From: Rickettsia tillamookensis
GTDB taxonomy: Bacteria; Pseudomonadota; Alphaproteobacteria; Rickettsiales; Rickettsiaceae
Direction: 5' to 3'
NCBI RefSeq assembly: GCF_016743795.2
Contig: NZ_CP060138.2
Coordinates: forward strand, 1,240,001-1,304,000
Length of the DNA stretch: 64,000 nt
The notes under the pieces were generated by a model. It was not told where the DNA came from. It was given only the letters and a program-made list of their open reading frames with translations, and ran no database searches. Of the stretch, positions 1-9,287 are shown piece after piece (within the stretch, counting starts at the first letter, position 1; each line of letters starts with the position of its first letter). The position numbers and the translations under genes are program-made.

Positions 1-501
1 AAGCTAGATATTTTAGTATGTAATGCCGGTATTACTAGCGATACGCTAGCAATTAGAATGAAAGATGAAGATTTTGACAAAGTTATTGATATTAATTTAA
101 AAGCAAATTTTATTTTAAATCGTGAAGCAATAAAAAAAATGATGCAAAACAGGTATGGACGCATTATTAATATATCTTCAATAGTAGGAATTTCAGGTAA
201 CCCTGGGCAGGCTAATTATTGCGCTTCTAAAGCAGGCTTAATAGGCATGACCAAATCACTTGCTTACGAGGTTGCAACCAGAGGCATCACGGTTAATGCA
301 GTAGCTCCAGGATTTATTAAATCAGATATGACCGATAAACTAAACGAAAAGCAAAGAGAAGCCATAGTACAAAAAATTCCGTTAGGCACTTACGGTATGC
401 CGGAAGACGTAGCAAACGCAGTCGCATTTTTAACAAGCGATCAGGCATCATATATTACCGGCCAAACTATCCACGTAAACGGGGGAATGTTAATGGTGTA
501 A
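1..501 (+). CDS. fabG: 3-oxoacyl-[ACP] reductase, C-terminal part (partial at window edge)
   Basis: Short-chain dehydrogenase that reduces 3-oxoacyl-ACP with NADPH in type II fatty-acid elongation. The reading frame is open from base 1, so the true start lies upstream; the ATG at 58 is internal. Visible SDR landmarks are the NAG motif (CNAGIT), the catalytic Ser region (INISSIVG), the catalytic YxxxK (NYCASK), the PG motif after it ([10 protein letters not shown]) and the typical FabG ending with [11 protein letters not shown]. The next genes, acpP and fabF on the same strand, support FabG over another SDR. The N-terminal Rossmann GxxxGxG motif is outside the window and cannot be checked. Confidence 0.96.
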   Translation, partial: KLDILVCNAGITSDTLAIRMKDEDFDKVIDINLKANFILNREAIKKMMQNRYGRIINISSIVGISGNPGQANYCASKAGLIGMTKSLAYEVATRGITVNAVAPGFIKSDMTDKLNEKQREAIVQKIPLGTYGMPEDVANAVAFLTSDQASYITGQTIHVNGGMLMV

Positions 502-561
502 AATTTTGTGCTAGCATAAAATAATTTTTTGTGCTAGAAGTTCTTTTAAAGATAAAATGCT

Positions 562-586
562 ATGAATATTTTAAATAAATATTCAT
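562..586. other. AT-rich perfect inverted repeat between fabG and acpP
   Basis: ATGAATATTT and AAATATTCAT form a 10-bp perfect stem around a 5-nt loop. No T-run follows, so it is not a classical terminator. The surrounding 165-bp gap also has two copies of TTGTGCTAG (about 507-537). It could be an operator or an mRNA-processing hairpin ahead of acpP. The function is unknown. Confidence 0.5.
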
Positions 587-666
587 ACAGTTAAAATAAA
601 GTCTAATAGCTGAATAACCGCTATTATACGGCATATAAAATTAAATGATTTATGGAGTTCAAAATT

Positions 667-912
667 ATGAGTACAACGGACAAGATCGAACAGAAAGTTA
701 TTGAAATGGTTGCTGAAAAGCTAAATAAAGATAAATCGATAATAACTACGGATTCAAGATTTATAGAAGATTTGAAAGCCGATAGTCTTGATACCGTAGA
801 GTTAATGATGGCAATAGAAGTTGAATACGGTATTGATATCCCTGATGATGAAGCCACTAAAATTAAAACCGTATCCGATGTTATAAAATATATCAAAGAA
901 CGCCAATCTTAA
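667..912 (+). CDS. acpP: acyl carrier protein
   Basis: Carries the growing acyl chain on a phosphopantetheine arm during fatty-acid synthesis. An 81-aa acidic protein with the canonical DSLD attachment motif (Ser40), followed by TVELMMAIEVEYGIDIPDD, the recognition helix of ACP. I start at 667 because a GGAG at 654-657 sits 9 nt upstream. An in-frame ATG at 652 would add MEFKI and place that GGAG inside the gene, although annotations often use it. It lies between fabG and fabF, the usual fab cluster order. Confidence 0.97.
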   Translation: MSTTDKIEQKVIEMVAEKLNKDKSIITTDSRFIEDLKADSLDTVELMMAIEVEYGIDIPDDEATKIKTVSDVIKYIKERQS

Positions 913-948
913 TCTGCATAAATTAAATCCCTAATTAGATAATTAAAA

Positions 949-2229
949 ATGTCGAACCAACGAGTAAATAAAAGAGTAGTTATTACTGGACTTGGACTTG
1001 TTACTCCTATTGGGCTTAATGTTAGCTCATCTTGGAAAAATATTGTAAATGGGATAAGCGGTATAAAAACTATTACGGAATTTGACACTTCTAAACTTGC
1101 GTGTAAAATTGCCGGACTTATAGATAACTCTGAGAAAGATGGATTTAAACTTGAAAACTTCACACAAGCAGATGACGTTAATAGACTAAGTAAAATGGAT
1201 AAATTTATCCATTACGGAGTAGCAGCCGCAACCGAAGCAGTTGAAGATAGCGGCTGGTTACCCGAAGATGAAAAATCTCGTGATAGAACCGGTTTGATAT
1301 TAGGCTCAGGAATCGGTGGGCTTAAAATGATCGAAGATACCTCTATCAAACTTTATCAAGAAAATAACGGCAAAGTTAGTCCTTTCTTTATTCCTGCTTC
1401 ATTAATTAATCTTTTATCCGGTCTTGTTTCTATAAAATACGGCTTTAGCGGTCCGAATCAGGCGGCAGTAACGGCTTGTTCTACGGGTGCTCACGCTATA
1501 GGCGATGCTATGCGTATGATAAAGCATGGCTATGCCGACGTTATGATCGCAGGCGGTGCAGAAGCTCCGGTTACACCTGTTGGAGTTGCAGGTTTCGTTG
1601 CTGCTAGAGCATTATGTACTAAATATAACGATAATCCTGAAAAAGCCTCAAGACCTTGGGATAAAGACCGCAGCGGTTTTGTTATGGGTGAAGGAGCAGG
1701 CGTTGTAGTCTTGGAAGAATATGAGCATGCCTTAAATCGAGGGGCTAAAATTTACGGTGAAGTTATAGGATACGGCTCTACAGGTGATGCGTACCATATG
1801 ACAGCACCGCATCCTGAAGGTAGAGGAGCTTATAGAGCGATGAGAGATGCAATGCTAGATGCAGCTATCACTCCCGATATGATTGATTACATTAATGCAC
1901 ATGGCACTTCTACTAATCTCGGTGATGGAATAGAATTAGCTGCCGTACAAAAATTATTTTTAGAAGCGAATCCCCAAATTTTAATGTCTTCTACTAAATC
2001 ATCAATAGGACATTTGCTTGGTGCGGCAGGAAGCGTTGAGTTTATCTTTTCAGCTCTTGCAATTCGAGATCAGATTGCACCGCCAACTTTAAATTTAGAT
2101 AACCCTATGGATGAGGTTAAGATAGATTTAGTAAAATTAAAAGCTAGAGAAACTAAAATAGACTACGTGCTTTCCAACTCATTCGGGTTCGGCGGTACTA
2201 ATGCTAGCTTAGTCATTAGGAAGATTTGA
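949..2229 (+). CDS. fabF: 3-oxoacyl-[ACP] synthase II (KAS II)
   Basis: Condensing enzyme that elongates acyl-ACP with malonyl-ACP. The 426-aa thiolase-fold protein has the full Cys-His-His triad: Cys177 in TACSTGAH, His318 in NAHGTST and His355 in SSIGHLLGAAG. The C-terminal glycine-rich NSFGFGGTNAS motif is present. Length is close to FabF of other bacteria (about 410-425 aa). It begins 36 nt after acpP, so the two are probably co-transcribed. The His-His type active site separates it from FabH at 11738-12691. Confidence 0.97.
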   Translation: MSNQRVNKRVVITGLGLVTPIGLNVSSSWKNIVNGISGIKTITEFDTSKLACKIAGLIDNSEKDGFKLENFTQADDVNRLSKMDKFIHYGVAAATEAVEDSGWLPEDEKSRDRTGLILGSGIGGLKMIEDTSIKLYQENNGKVSPFFIPASLINLLSGLVSIKYGFSGPNQAAVTACSTGAHAIGDAMRMIKHGYADVMIAGGAEAPVTPVGVAGFVAARALCTKYNDNPEKASRPWDKDRSGFVMGEGAGVVVLEEYEHALNRGAKIYGEVIGYGSTGDAYHMTAPHPEGRGAYRAMRDAMLDAAITPDMIDYINAHGTSTNLGDGIELAAVQKLFLEANPQILMSSTKSSIGHLLGAAGSVEFIFSALAIRDQIAPPTLNLDNPMDEVKIDLVKLKARETKIDYVLSNSFGFGGTNASLVIRKI

Positions 2230-2303
2230 GCTTACTCTTATTACCCCCGCAACAACTTCTCTTGAACGCAAAAATAACATATACCTCAAGTAAATGAAAG
2301 TAG

Positions 2304-2431
2304 GTAGACGAAGTTTAATTTGGAAAAGAGCAAGGAGTTTATAAGGCAAGGAGCGGAGCGTACATTTAGTACGTGAGCACCGCAGAACTTATAAAACGAC
2401 GTAGCCAATTTTGCAAATTAAACGAGTATAC
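2304..2431. repeat. RPE family A, copy A1
   Basis: Imperfect long palindrome between fabF and uup. The left arm carries GACGAAGTTTAATTTGG and the right arm CAAATTAAACGAGTAT. The centre holds GTACATTTAGTACGTGAGC. Its right arm ends 5 bp before the uup ATG. A reading frame through the element (GTG at 2373) runs in frame into uup. Confidence 0.85.
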
Positions 2432-2435
2432 CATT

Positions 2436-4217
2436 ATGACCCCAATTTATTACATTAAAGACGGTAATCTAAGCTTTGCAGATAAAGTAATCTTATCTGA
2501 TTTAGAACTTTATTTATACAAAGGTGATAAGATTTGTCTTATAGGACGTAACGGCTGCGGAAAATCAAGCCTAATAAAAGTAATCTCAGGAGATTACGAA
2601 CTAGATAACGGTGAACTATTTCAAGATCCTGCAATTACAACCGGCTATTTAAGACAAGATATTTCTATAAAGACTAATCTAACTGTTTACGATTTTATTT
2701 TACAACAAACATATAGTACAAAAGAAATAGATAAGTACCAAATCGATATCATCCTAGAAAAATTACAAATCAGCGGAACTGATAGCTTATCCACATATTC
2801 AGGCGGTCAGCTTAGAAGAGCAAGACTTGCTAAAGCCTTAATATTAGAGCCGGAAATATTACTACTTGATGAACCGACCAATCATCTAGATATTGAAACG
2901 ATTGAGTGGCTAGAAGAATTTGTTAAATCTTATAACGGTGCTATTATTTGCGTTAGTCATGACAGAACATTCCTCTCAAATGTTACTAATAAAATTTGGT
3001 GGCTTGATAGAGGGATTTTACGTAAATCCGATAAAGGATTTAAATTTTTTGATGAATGGCAAAATGTTATAATAGAGCAAGAAGAAGCAGCTCTTCGGAA
3101 ATTAAATAAAAAACTATCTCAAGAAAATGAATGGTTAAATACTGGGGTTACTGCTAGACGTAAGCGGAATCAAAAGAGACTTGAGGAGTTGAAAGCTTTA
3201 AGAGTAATAACAAGAAAACAGACTGAAAAACTAGCTAGTTCAAAACAAAGAGTTAGGGCAGAGCTTGCTGAAAATATAGCTAAAAGTAAATTCATTATTG
3301 AAGCAGATAATATTAGTTTCAGCTATAAAAATACTAAAATCATTGATAATTTCAGTTTTCGTGTAAAAAAAGGCGAGAAAATCGGTATAATCGGTGCAAA
3401 CGGCTCAGGCAAATCTACTTTTATCAAATTACTGACAAAGCAACTTACACCTGACTTAGGTAAAATTATATATGGCGGTAATTTAGATATTTCATATTTT
3501 GATCAACATAGAGAAAAACTAGAGCCTAATCATACATTACAACAAACTTTATGTCCTACAGGCGGTGATCAAGTATTTTTACCAAATGATAAAACCATGC
3601 ATGTTGCCGGTTATTTAAAACAATTCATGTTTGATCCTAAACTACTAAATGCAAAAACCTCTATTCTATCGGGCGGCGAAGCTAATAGATTATTACTTGC
3701 AAAAATTCTAATAAATCCAGGTAATTTACTTATATTAGATGAACCAACTAATGACCTCGATATGGATAGTTTGGAAATTTTACTAGATATACTTGCAGAT
3801 TATTCAGGTACTTTAATAGTCGTGAGCCATGATCGTGACTTCTTAGATAGGTTAGTTACTAGAACTTTAGTTTTCGCTCAAGGTAAAATTCATGATTTAA
3901 CAGGAGGTTATGAAGATTATAAACAATATTTTACTACGACTTCTATAGTTAAAAAAGCTTCAAAACCACTACCATTAACTTCTCAAAAAGAACCTCTAAA
4001 TAAAAAGCTATCTTATAAATACCAGCGTTTACTTGAAACATTGCCCAACGATATTGAAAAGCTAGAAATATCCATCAAACACTTAGAAAAAGAACTTGAA
4101 GATGTTAATCTATATTTAGATAATCCTACAAAATATAACCGCATTACTAGTCAATTAATTAATGATAAAAAGAAGCTAGATGAGTTATTAAATCAATGGC
4201 TAGAAATACAAAATTAA
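2436..4217 (+). CDS. uup: ABC-F family ATPase, Uup-like
   Basis: Cytosolic ABC-F protein with two nucleotide-binding domains and no membrane domain. The family acts on ribosomes or, for Uup, on branched DNA and ribosomes. The 593-aa product has Walker A GRNGCGKSS (about 38-46), signature YSGGQLRRAR (about 121-130) and Walker B ILLLDEPTNHLD (about 141-152). The second domain has GANGSGKST (about 320), LSGGEANRLLLAK (about 410) and LLILDEPTNDLD. A charged coiled-coil C-terminus (about 520-593) is the extra domain that distinguishes Uup from EttA. The ATG at 2436 is chosen because the 21 codons upstream in the open frame are repeat A1 sequence. Confidence 0.85.
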   Translation: MTPIYYIKDGNLSFADKVILSDLELYLYKGDKICLIGRNGCGKSSLIKVISGDYELDNGELFQDPAITTGYLRQDISIKTNLTVYDFILQQTYSTKEIDKYQIDIILEKLQISGTDSLSTYSGGQLRRARLAKALILEPEILLLDEPTNHLDIETIEWLEEFVKSYNGAIICVSHDRTFLSNVTNKIWWLDRGILRKSDKGFKFFDEWQNVIIEQEEAALRKLNKKLSQENEWLNTGVTARRKRNQKRLEELKALRVITRKQTEKLASSKQRVRAELAENIAKSKFIIEADNISFSYKNTKIIDNFSFRVKKGEKIGIIGANGSGKSTFIKLLTKQLTPDLGKIIYGGNLDISYFDQHREKLEPNHTLQQTLCPTGGDQVFLPNDKTMHVAGYLKQFMFDPKLLNAKTSILSGGEANRLLLAKILINPGNLLILDEPTNDLDMDSLEILLDILADYSGTLIVVSHDRDFLDRLVTRTLVFAQGKIHDLTGGYEDYKQYFTTTSIVKKASKPLPLTSQKEPLNKKLSYKYQRLLETLPNDIEKLEISIKHLEKELEDVNLYLDNPTKYNRITSQLINDKKKLDELLNQWLEIQN

Positions 4218-4234
4218 TTTTTGCTAAAATTTTC

Positions 4235-4263
4235 TTGACTTAATTGTTAATTTTTGTTAACGT
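4235..4263 (+). promoter_or_regulatory. candidate promoter of the coiled-coil gene
   Basis: TTGACT at 4235-4240 is followed after 17 bp by TAACGT at 4258-4263, a good -35 with a weak -10. TTAACG (4257-4262) and CGTTAA (4271-4276) form an inverted repeat over the presumed start region and could be an operator. This is inferred from sequence only. Confidence 0.35.
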
Positions 4264-4297
4264 TTTTTGGCGTTAATATTAAAGATGATTAGCATGT

Positions 4298-5371
4298 ATG
4301 TCTGATATAACAGCTACATTAAAATATAAATTCGATAATTTAAAAGAGCACCTTAAAAACTCTTATTCTCGCTCTCAAATAGAAACAATTCTAGGAGAAT
4401 TGAGTAGTTTACAAAGCGAAGCAGCTTCATATGGCTTGAATTTTGACATATCCAATCTAAAAGAGAATGCTGAAACTAAGCTCAAGAACTATGAAGTAGA
4501 ACAATCTATTGAGAAAGCTAGAGTTCAAGAAGAAGAATTTCTAAAATTACAAAGAGCAATAAAACTTGCCGAAGAAGAAAAAGAAATCGCACAAAGAATT
4601 GCTGCCTTAAACAGCTATTACAATAAAGAATTTATTCCAAAGATTACTAAAAGTATCGAAAAAATAAATGAAGAAACTACTGAGCTCAAACATACAACTA
4701 ATAAATTAGAAAAAGAAAATGTTATAGCTCCTGATGCACTTAATTCTCACATATTAACTCATGAAGAAATATTAGTACAGCATAAAGAACATAAAGAACT
4801 TTATGAACAACAAGGAAAAGTAAATAAAGAACATGAAAGTATAAATGCTGAATTAGGTGAATTAAATAAAGAAATAGAAAATTTAAATAAAGAATTACAA
4901 AAGAAAAATTTAACCCCTACAGAAATCAAAGATTTAAAAGATGAGTTAGCAGATTATCAAGAAGCATTAAAAGCTCGTAAATCACGTGCAGAGCAGTTAA
5001 CTAAACTCAAAAAAACAACTGATAAGGAAATCGCTAAATATGAAGTAGCAAGAAAAGTACGTAGCGATGAAATCAAAAAATTTGGAAATGCCGTTAAAAC
5101 ACGGTATGAAAAAGATCCTGAAAAATTTTCAGAAGCATATGATAAATATAAGGCTCTTAAAAATCAGCATAAAGCTATTGAAACAGACGGCATTGTAAAA
5201 GATACAGAGCATCATAATAAAGTAATAAATAAAATTAATGCGGATAAAACTAAATCTTTAGCCGATAAAATGAGAGAGCAAACTAAAGTAAAAAATAATA
5301 ATGTTGGGAGTTTATCCCCTTCTCGTACTCCTAATATTAATTCTACAAATAATAAAACGAGAGGAATTTAA
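4298..5371 (+). CDS. coiled-coil protein of unknown function
   Basis: I do not recognise this 357-aa protein. It has no signal peptide or membrane segment. Most of residues 50-310 is a charged, heptad-rich helix with long runs of E, K, L and N (for example ELNKEIENLNKELQKK), so a long coiled coil is likely. The last 30 residues are a polar tail rich in S, N and T, plausibly unstructured. It starts 80 bp after uup, behind its own candidate promoter, and is followed after 17 bp by a second small coiled-coil gene, so the two probably form an operon. A secreted effector or a structural protein are both possible; neither is shown. Confidence 0.8.
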   Translation: MSDITATLKYKFDNLKEHLKNSYSRSQIETILGELSSLQSEAASYGLNFDISNLKENAETKLKNYEVEQSIEKARVQEEEFLKLQRAIKLAEEEKEIAQRIAALNSYYNKEFIPKITKSIEKINEETTELKHTTNKLEKENVIAPDALNSHILTHEEILVQHKEHKELYEQQGKVNKEHESINAELGELNKEIENLNKELQKKNLTPTEIKDLKDELADYQEALKARKSRAEQLTKLKKTTDKEIAKYEVARKVRSDEIKKFGNAVKTRYEKDPEKFSEAYDKYKALKNQHKAIETDGIVKDTEHHNKVINKINADKTKSLADKMREQTKVKNNNVGSLSPSRTPNINSTNNKTRGI

Positions 5372-5388
5372 CTAAATAGTGAAATAAT

Positions 5389-5610
5389 ATGTTTAAAAAT
5401 TTAACGCCTGAAGAAAGAAAAAAAAAATTACAAGAATTAAAATCTCAAACTACTACGGAAATAGAACGTACAAATGCTGACCACCAAAAATTTATTAATA
5501 ATATTCAACATGCAACATTAGATTTAAACAGAGGAAACCAAGAATTAGAAGATATTAATACAAAACTTGCCGGCAAAGGTGCTAAAAAAGGCGGATGTGA
5601 AATAATATAA
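5389..5610 (+). CDS. small coiled-coil protein ending in a CaaX-like motif
   Basis: Unrecognised 73-aa hydrophilic protein. Residues 5-60 are helical and charged (TPEERKKKLQELKSQ), resembling the coiled-coil protein upstream. The C-terminus reads KGAKKGGCEII, a basic stretch followed by Cys and three residues. This matches the eukaryotic prenylation CaaX pattern (C-E-I-I) with a polybasic upstream patch as in Ras/Rho proteins. The only cysteine of the protein is the one in this motif. Whether it is secreted and prenylated in the host is speculation. The ribosome-binding site is weak. Its stop is 23 bp before palindrome E. Confidence 0.7.
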   Translation: MFKNLTPEERKKKLQELKSQTTTEIERTNADHQKFINNIQHATLDLNRGNQELEDINTKLAGKGAKKGGCEII

Positions 5611-5633
5611 ATTATTATTGCATCTTAAATGAT

Positions 5634-5838
5634 TTACCCTGAAAATTACAAGTACAGCCTCCAGGTTCTGTGAAGCTTTCTAAAAAAATTTAATTTTGGT
5701 TATTTTTTGCTGCAAATTATAAGATTTTTTTGAAATATGAACAACTATTCCAACAAAAATCTTATTAATTTTCGCTAAAAAATACCTCAAAATAGCAAAT
5801 CAATTAGAAAGCTTCACAAAACCTAATTTTCAGGGTAA
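5634..5838. repeat. 205-bp imperfect palindrome E, unlike families A-D
   Basis: Outer arms are 5634-5681 and 5806-5838. The right arm, read in reverse complement, begins TTACCCTGAAAATTAGG and ends TGTGAAGCTTTCT. The left arm is the same but carries a 14-bp insertion (5649-5662). Weaker pairing continues inward, for example ATAAGATTTTT on each side, to a centre near 5736. It sits between convergent genes, and its right arm includes the last four codons and the stop of gmk. It may act as a bidirectional terminator. Confidence 0.75.
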
Positions 5839-6416
5839 GAAAAATTCTTTTCTCGTTCTGCAACTATAATCTCATGTATTTTTTTAAGCGTCTGGTCGAA
5901 ATCATCGTTAGTAATTACATAATCGTACTCATTAGCATGTGACATTTCGTTTTGTGCCGACTGCATACGTAATTTTATTGCTTCTTCATTATCTGTCGCT
6001 CTATTTCTTAAGCGTTGTTCCAGTATTTCAATACTAGGAGGCAATATAAATATAGCAACAACATTAGTAGCGTTTTTCTTAATGCTCTTTGCTCCTTGCC
6101 AATCAATATCAAACAAAACGTCCAAGCCTTGATTTAATAACATTTTGACATATTCTTTAGGCGTACCGTAATAATTATAGTATATTTTAGCATATTCAAG
6201 AAATTTATTCTGCTTAACTAATTCTTCAAATTCTAGCTTGGTCTTAAAGTAATAGTTTATGCCCTCTACTTCTCCTAAACGTGGTTTTCTTGTAGTTGCC
6301 GAAATAGATAAACGCAAATTATTATCTATCTTCAATAATGCTTTAGCTAAACTTGACTTACCCGTACCTGAAGGGGAAGATAAAATTATAATCAGTCCTT
6401 TATTTTTTATTGTCAT
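5823..6416 (-). CDS. gmk: guanylate kinase
   Basis: Phosphorylates GMP to GDP with ATP in the cytosol. The 197-aa protein begins with a P-loop SSPSGTGKSSLAKALL (about 13-28), followed by the GMP-binding ISATTRKPRLGEVEGINYYF region (about 38-57) and the DIDWQGAKSIKK strand typical of Gmk. Length fits the family (about 200 aa). The TAG stop and the last four codons fall inside the right arm of palindrome E, so the C-terminus PEN may be repeat-derived. It is transcribed convergently with the coiled-coil genes. Confidence 0.96.
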   Translation of the reverse strand: MTIKNKGLIIILSSPSGTGKSSLAKALLKIDNNLRLSISATTRKPRLGEVEGINYYFKTKLEFEELVKQNKFLEYAKIYYNYYGTPKEYVKMLLNQGLDVLFDIDWQGAKSIKKNATNVVAIFILPPSIEILEQRLRNRATDNEEAIKLRMQSAQNEMSHANEYDYVITNDDFDQTLKKIHEIIVAEREKNFSYPEN

Positions 6417-6468
6417 ATTTTATGTTTTATTTCGTAGATACAGCATATTTCAGAAAGATTCAGACAAG

Positions 6469-6560
6469 ATTCATTTAAATGCAAGCCTGCGAAAGCAGTA
6501 GATAAACTACGTGAGTACAGCCAAATCATACAAAATTCGCTTGCATCAAGCTTTATGAAT
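6469..6560. repeat. imperfect palindrome, possible decayed RPE
   Basis: ATTCATTTAAATGCAAGC at 6469-6486 pairs with 6539-6560, whose right-hand copy carries a 4-bp insertion. The inner part has GCGAAAGCAG. The right arm contains the stop and last codons of the HTH gene. No exact second copy was found in the window. Confidence 0.4.
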
Positions 6561-6789
6561 TATGTCGTACTTTTCTTTTTATTACCTCATCCATAGTACA
6601 ATTAAAGTATTTTGCTATTTTTAAGATTGTATCTATTTCAGGATTGAATTCACGATTAGCTTCCGCTCTCATAATTCTACTAACAGTAGTATAAGGGATA
6701 TTAGTGACTTCAGCAAGATATTTACGATCTATCTTTTCTTGTTTTAATTTTTCTTCTAAAAATTCTTTCACTTTAGTAGCAAGTGCCAT
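6553..6789 (-). CDS. small XRE-family HTH protein, antitoxin- or repressor-like
   Basis: 78-aa cytosolic DNA-binding protein. A Cro/C1-type helix-turn-helix is visible: RKYLAEVTNIPYTTVSRIM (about residues 22-40), followed by INPEID-like spacing and ILKIAKYFNCTMDEVIK, the standard XRE ending. The start at 6789 is preferred because GAGG lies 9 nt upstream and the 26 codons further upstream do not resemble the family. No toxin gene lies next to it, so it may be a solitary regulator or an orphan antitoxin. Its stop lies in a palindrome arm. Confidence 0.8.
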   Translation of the reverse strand: MALATKVKEFLEEKLKQEKIDRKYLAEVTNIPYTTVSRIMRAEANREFNPEIDTILKIAKYFNCTMDEVIKRKVRHNS

Positions 6790-6881
6790 ATTAATAACCT
6801 CTGAATAAATAAAGGATAGATATATACAAAGTTTGGCGAGTATTACCAGCCTTGTTACATGGATCAAAAAACCTACTCAAT

Positions 6882-6980
6882 GTCATCCCATGGCTTGTCC
6901 ACGGTATCCAGAAAAACAACTAAAAATACTAATATTATTAGTATTTTTAACTGGATCCCGTGAATAAATCACGGGATGAC
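6882..6980. repeat. RPE family B, copy B1
   Basis: Arms GTCATCCCATGGCTTGTCC and AATCACGGGATGAC. The core ACTAATATTATTAGT is itself palindromic and shared with B2 and B8. A 12-bp direct repeat CGAGTATTACCA flanks the element at 6837-6848 and 7008-7019. Confidence 0.85.
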
Positions 6981-7013
6981 AGGAAGAAATCGAGCTATGC
7001 AACAACACGAGTA

Positions 7014-7349
7014 TTACCAAACATTTTTTATAATTATAGGTAATTTATAAGACCTTATAATTACCAAATCAAACCTGATATTATAATTTCTATATTTAGA
7101 ATTGCTACTTAAAAACATTTCAGCAGCCCTAGTAATTCTTCTTTGCTGATTGAAAGATACAAATCTATCATCAATTTTAGAGCTTCTTGCTTTAACTTCA
7201 ATAAAAACAATTTCTTTATTACGTAACGCAATAATATCTATTTCACCGACATAATAACGTTTTCTATGATGTAGTATTTGATAAAATTTTAATTTATAGA
7301 TTATTATACAAATATATTCGGCAATAATGCCGAAATAATCCTTTTTCAT
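7014..7349 (-). CDS. yraN: YraN/UPF0102 family predicted endonuclease-like protein
   Basis: 111-aa protein with the UPF0102 restriction-endonuclease fold motif: GEIDIIALRNKEIVFIEVKA, giving the D-(x)n-ExK pattern of PD-(D/E)XK nucleases (Asp about 39, Glu and Lys about 52-54). The cellular role of the family is not settled. Its ATG overlaps the mreC stop by 1 nt (TAATG), so translation is coupled. The final Val-Trp and the stop lie in the second copy of the 12-bp direct repeat around B1, so the natural C-terminus may have been altered. Confidence 0.85.
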   Translation of the reverse strand: MKKDYFGIIAEYICIIIYKLKFYQILHHRKRYYVGEIDIIALRNKEIVFIEVKARSSKIDDRFVSFNQQRRITRAAEMFLSSNSKYRNYNIRFDLVIIRSYKLPIIIKNVW

Positions 7350-8188
7350 TATTCCTTAGGTAACAATACTTGCACAAATTCCGTTTTAGATAGATCAGCT
7401 GCTACATTTACCATAACATCATGTTCCGTAACTTTAGACACATAACCCACTAAAATACCTGCAGGATAAATATTACCGTGTCCGGAGGTTACTATTTCCT
7501 CATCTTTTTGTACTAAATGATTGTTAGGCAAGTATAAAATTTTACTATTATTATTATTACCTGCTAAAATACCTTGTTCTCTTGAAGAATTAGCTTTAAT
7601 AGGTATTCTAGAATTAACATCGCTAATTAACATTACTTTAGCATAATTATTACTCACTTCTATTACTTTTCCTATTAATTTTCCTGAATTAACAACGATT
7701 TGATCAGGTTCAATGCCTTGCTTTTTACCTGCAGAAATCAAAGCAGTTCTAGAAAAGGGATTAAAGGAAACACTAAGTAATTTAGTAGTAATATATTCAA
7801 ATTCTTCTTCCTCAGCAATCGTTAACAAATCTTTTAATGCAATATTTTCGGCTCTTACCGATTCTACTTCACTTTGCAAATGTTGTAATCTTGCTATTTC
7901 AAGTTTAAGTTCTATATTTTTTCGTTCTAAATCTTGAAAATAAACAAATTTTTGTGTTATTGAATTTATATATTCAAATATATCTTCATAAACTGCTAAA
8001 CCGGTTGATACTATACTACCGGTTATCTCAAGAGATATACTAGATATTTTTTTAGGCGTAGTAAAAAATAAATATACAGACAATCCAAGCCCAAATATAA
8101 CAAAAAAACGCTTAAGAGTATTTGATATTATTCTTATTAATTCTAATGAATTTGAAGAATTTTTTACTCTATTTGCAAGTATTGCCAT
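7349..8188 (-). CDS. mreC: rod shape-determining protein MreC
   Basis: Bitopic inner-membrane protein of the elongasome that links MreB to periplasmic peptidoglycan synthases. The 279-aa protein has a cytosolic N-terminus, one membrane segment at about 28-46 (RFFVIFGLGLSVYLFF) and a coiled coil at about 75-115. Two beta domains follow with the family motifs SFNPFSRTALISAGKKQGI and SRIPIKANSSREQGILAG. It lies 2 nt downstream of mreB and overlaps yraN, a compact operon. MreD is not next to it here. Confidence 0.95.
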   Translation of the reverse strand: MAILANRVKNSSNSLELIRIISNTLKRFFVIFGLGLSVYLFFTTPKKISSISLEITGSIVSTGLAVYEDIFEYINSITQKFVYFQDLERKNIELKLEIARLQHLQSEVESVRAENIALKDLLTIAEEEEFEYITTKLLSVSFNPFSRTALISAGKKQGIEPDQIVVNSGKLIGKVIEVSNNYAKVMLISDVNSRIPIKANSSREQGILAGNNNNSKILYLPNNHLVQKDEEIVTSGHGNIYPAGILVGYVSKVTEHDVMVNVAADLSKTEFVQVLLPKE

Positions 8189-8190
8189 TT

Positions 8191-9252
<1,062 letters not shown>

Positions 9253-9287
9253 CTAAAAACATTTCTATATAGTCAAATACATTGAAT

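Noticed and set aside
6790..6867. Longer start for the HTH protein
   Set aside because: The extra 26 residues are hydrophobic and unlike the family; GAGG fits 6789.
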